Assembly: GCA_040879165.1 (NCBI GenBank)
Contig: JBBDKV010000024.1
Location: 1 to 12,957, forward strand
Reading direction: 5' to 3'
From: JBBDKV01 sp040879165
GTDB taxonomy: Bacteria > Patescibacteriota > Microgenomatia > UBA1400 > PJMF01
DNA: 12,957 bases
Part shown: positions 11,535 to 12,957 of the stretch, in pieces
Layout: each line of letters opens with the position of its first letter
Position numbering within the stretch: the stretch's first letter is position 1
Notes under the pieces: model-generated
Databases searched by the model: none
Told to the model about the DNA's origin: nothing
Seen by the model: only the letters and a program-made list of their open reading frames with translations
Program-made: the position numbers and the translations under genes

Positions 11535-12410
11535 ATGAATCAATCAAACCTAGATCCTCAACAATCCGGCACTGCTCAAAAACCAGGAGATACAGCGCAA
11601 GCGAATCCTCAGCAGGGAATGCAGTCAAGTCCGCAGTCAAGTCAAAATACTGATCCAACTGCTCAAAGTTCTACTGAACCTGCTGTCAGTCCTGCCCAAA
11701 ATCAGTCTTCCGCGCCAGGAGCAGCCACAGATTCAGCATCAGGCGCGGTCAACCCACAAGCTGGCCCTAACGTAGCCACCGATCCTGCAGCTGCTGATCC
11801 AACCACGACAACTGCTGAAACTCCACCGGTTATCACGCCACAACAACCGGCACAACAATCTTCGGCACCACAACAAGCTGGTGGTTCGAAGAAGCTGCCA
11901 TTACTATTGGGTGTGTTAGTCATCATACTTCTAGTCGCCGCAGCAGGCTGGTGGTACGTTAATCAGCAGTCGACAACCGAACCGGTTGTTGTTGAGCAGG
12001 AAGCAGTGCCAACTGAAACACCTATGATGGAAGCAACACCAATGCCAGAATTTGATGAAGCTGTTGCCCCTCCAGCAACGGGAGCAACTGAAACTGGTCA
12101 GGCGACAGAGAGTGCTGACGCCGATACAGAGGCAGAAGTGCGAACCATCACCATCGAAGCAGGCAGCTACTACTATGAACCTGCAGAAATTAGGGTTCAA
12201 CAAGGAGAAACTGTCAGGCTCGAGCTTACCAGTTCTGATATGGTACACAATTTAATAATTGATGAGTTGGACATATCTATTCCAATGACTAATGCTGGTG
12301 AAACAAATTCAGTTGAGTTTACGGCAGATCAACCAGGTACATACACCTACTTCTGTGGAGTTGATGGACACCGGGAGGCAGGTCAGATTGGGCAGTTGAT
12401 AATCGAGTAG
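11535..12410 (+). CDS. Membrane-anchored cupredoxin-domain protein with a long disordered tail
   Basis: A 291-residue protein in four parts: a low-complexity N-terminal tail rich in Gln, Pro, Ser, Thr and Ala (1-117), one membrane helix LPLLLGVLVIILLVAAAGWW (121-140), an acidic Pro/Thr-rich linker (145-200) and a C-terminal cupredoxin domain (about 202-291). There is no signal peptide; GGSKK before the helix suggests the N-terminus is inside and the copper domain outside. Copper ligands are visible as His238 (SSDMVHNLII), Cys274 and His279 (YFCGVDGH). The usual axial Met of plastocyanin-like sites (HREAGM) reads Gln284 (HREAGQ). Such domains carry electrons or bind copper; the partner is unknown. 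The convergent small membrane-protein gene ends 60 bp beyond, with no clear terminator between them. Confidence 0.88.
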   Translation: MNQSNLDPQQSGTAQKPGDTAQANPQQGMQSSPQSSQNTDPTAQSSTEPAVSPAQNQSSAPGAATDSASGAVNPQAGPNVATDPAAADPTTTTAETPPVITPQQPAQQSSAPQQAGGSKKLPLLLGVLVIILLVAAAGWWYVNQQSTTEPVVVEQEAVPTETPMMEATPMPEFDEAVAPPATGATETGQATESADADTEAEVRTITIEAGSYYYEPAEIRVQQGETVRLELTSSDMVHNLIIDELDISIPMTNAGETNSVEFTADQPGTYTYFCGVDGHREAGQIGQLIIE

Positions 12411-12470
12411 TGGCACCATTCTTGCTAACTATTCTTGTCAACGTCAAAACAAATCTTGCCAGCAAAGGTA

Positions 12471-12773
12471 TTACACACTAAGCAGCACTTGGAGTCCGAG
12501 AATCATGCTTAAGACCACAATGCTCATCTGCAGCATCGGAGCAAAATCGGAGGAGGTAACTTTTGGTTGAAAAATCAGTTGTGCGGTTTGAGTGAGTGTT
12601 CTAAATAATAGAAAAACCGTCACTACCGCTATGAGCTGTGTAATGAGGGTAAGGGGTTGCGTGATTGAGATTCGCAGTACAAAGTTTTGACGTAATATCT
12701 CGAGCAGTGTTTGAAAGCTGTATACTTGCAAACCAACAAGCAGCCAGCCATGAATTTCAGGATATTTTTGCAC
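12471..12773 (-). CDS. Small three-helix membrane protein of unknown function
   Basis: A 100-residue hydrophobic protein from a GTG at 12773, preceded by AAAGGA at 5-base spacing; an in-frame GTG at 12791 would add six residues. Hydrophobic segments lie near 10-26, 38-58 and 78-98. No family was recognised. It overlaps the end of the preceding minus-strand gene by 17 bp, which suggests translational coupling, with the Shine-Dalgarno inside that gene. Confidence 0.6.
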   Translation of the reverse strand: MQKYPEIHGWLLVGLQVYSFQTLLEILRQNFVLRISITQPLTLITQLIAVVTVFLLFRTLTQTAQLIFQPKVTSSDFAPMLQMSIVVLSMILGLQVLLSV

Positions 12774-12957
12774 GAGTGTCCTTTTGACCACTAGATTTTG
12801 TAGGTTTTAATTGGCCAATCCATACTGATACAGCCCCAGCTGAGGCACTGGTATACAGTAGTGCAGCTGTGATGACTTGGTGCGTGTTCTGGGTACAAAT
12901 TGCCCCGACCGCGCAAACAGGAATTGGAATCATTGAGCAGATTGAGCACATAGCTTG
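12757..12957 (-). CDS. Small cysteine-containing membrane protein, partial at window edge
   Basis: The minus-strand frame ends with TGA at 12757 and stays open to the window edge; an ATG at 12951 would give 64 residues, but the frame continues (Gln-Ala) beyond it, so the true start may be outside. The visible part has a CSIC motif, two further cysteines in PVCAVGAICTQN, a hydrophobic segment (about 28-46 from that ATG) and a basic tail KPTKSSGQKDTRAK. Overlap with the downstream small membrane protein supports both being real. No family assignment is offered. Confidence 0.45.
   Translation of the reverse strand, partial: QAMCSICSMIPIPVCAVGAICTQNTHQVITAALLYTSASAGAVSVWIGQLKPTKSSGQKDTRAKIS

Noticed and set aside
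1..12957. Search for CRISPR arrays, tRNA/rRNA genes and insertion sequences
   Set aside because: No regularly spaced repeats, no cloverleaf-like sequence with a TTCGA loop in an appropriate context, no rRNA signature and no transposase motif were found by eye.

Overview
The window reads as a stretch of bacterial chromosome, most likely from a Patescibacteria/CPR-type organism. This is an inference from an IMP dehydrogenase without its CBS pair, a very short Fur-family regulator, small membrane and secreted proteins of unknown family, and compact spacing. TGA ends several genes (the Mrr-like nuclease, the MscS channel and a small gene at the right edge), so the TGA-recoding lineages (code 25, Gracilibacteria/Absconditabacteria) are unlikely. 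No rRNA, tRNA, CRISPR array, transposase or phage gene was seen.

Layout. At the left edge two minus-strand genes are read leftward: guaB (425-1501), then the 5' part of trhO (1-365, cut by the window edge). A divergent region (1502-1630) separates them from a tight five-gene plus-strand operon (1631-4948): a six-helix MsrQ/ferric-reductase-like membrane protein, a membrane-tethered Mrr-type nuclease, an apparently membrane-anchored MsrA, a CDF-type transporter whose metal ligands look substituted, and a small membrane protein. Facing it is a minus-strand block (6959 to 4974): an AI-2E family permease, a short Fur-family regulator and a thioredoxin-like lipoprotein. Next come plus-strand genes for a malic enzyme (7165-8355) and an MscS-type channel (8419-9486). 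A self-contained minus-strand unit follows, with its own promoter, a roughly 190-nt structured leader, a secreted protein of unknown family (9769-10560) and a strong terminator. The right end holds a Bcp peroxiredoxin (minus), a cupredoxin on a long disordered membrane stalk (plus), and two small overlapping membrane-protein genes (minus).

Themes. Several genes concern redox chemistry and oxidative damage: MsrA, the MsrQ-like haem-type protein, the thioredoxin lipoprotein, Bcp, the Fur-family regulator and the cupredoxin. A plausible reading is an extracytoplasmic methionine-sulfoxide repair module, in which the MsrQ-like protein and/or the thioredoxin lipoprotein supply electrons to anchored MsrA. 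Five minus-strand genes have a -10-like hexamer ending only 6-10 nt before the ATG and no Shine-Dalgarno sequence, which suggests leaderless mRNAs. The plus-strand malic enzyme, MscS and CDF genes have ordinary Shine-Dalgarno sequences. The least explained element is the structured leader of the secreted protein.
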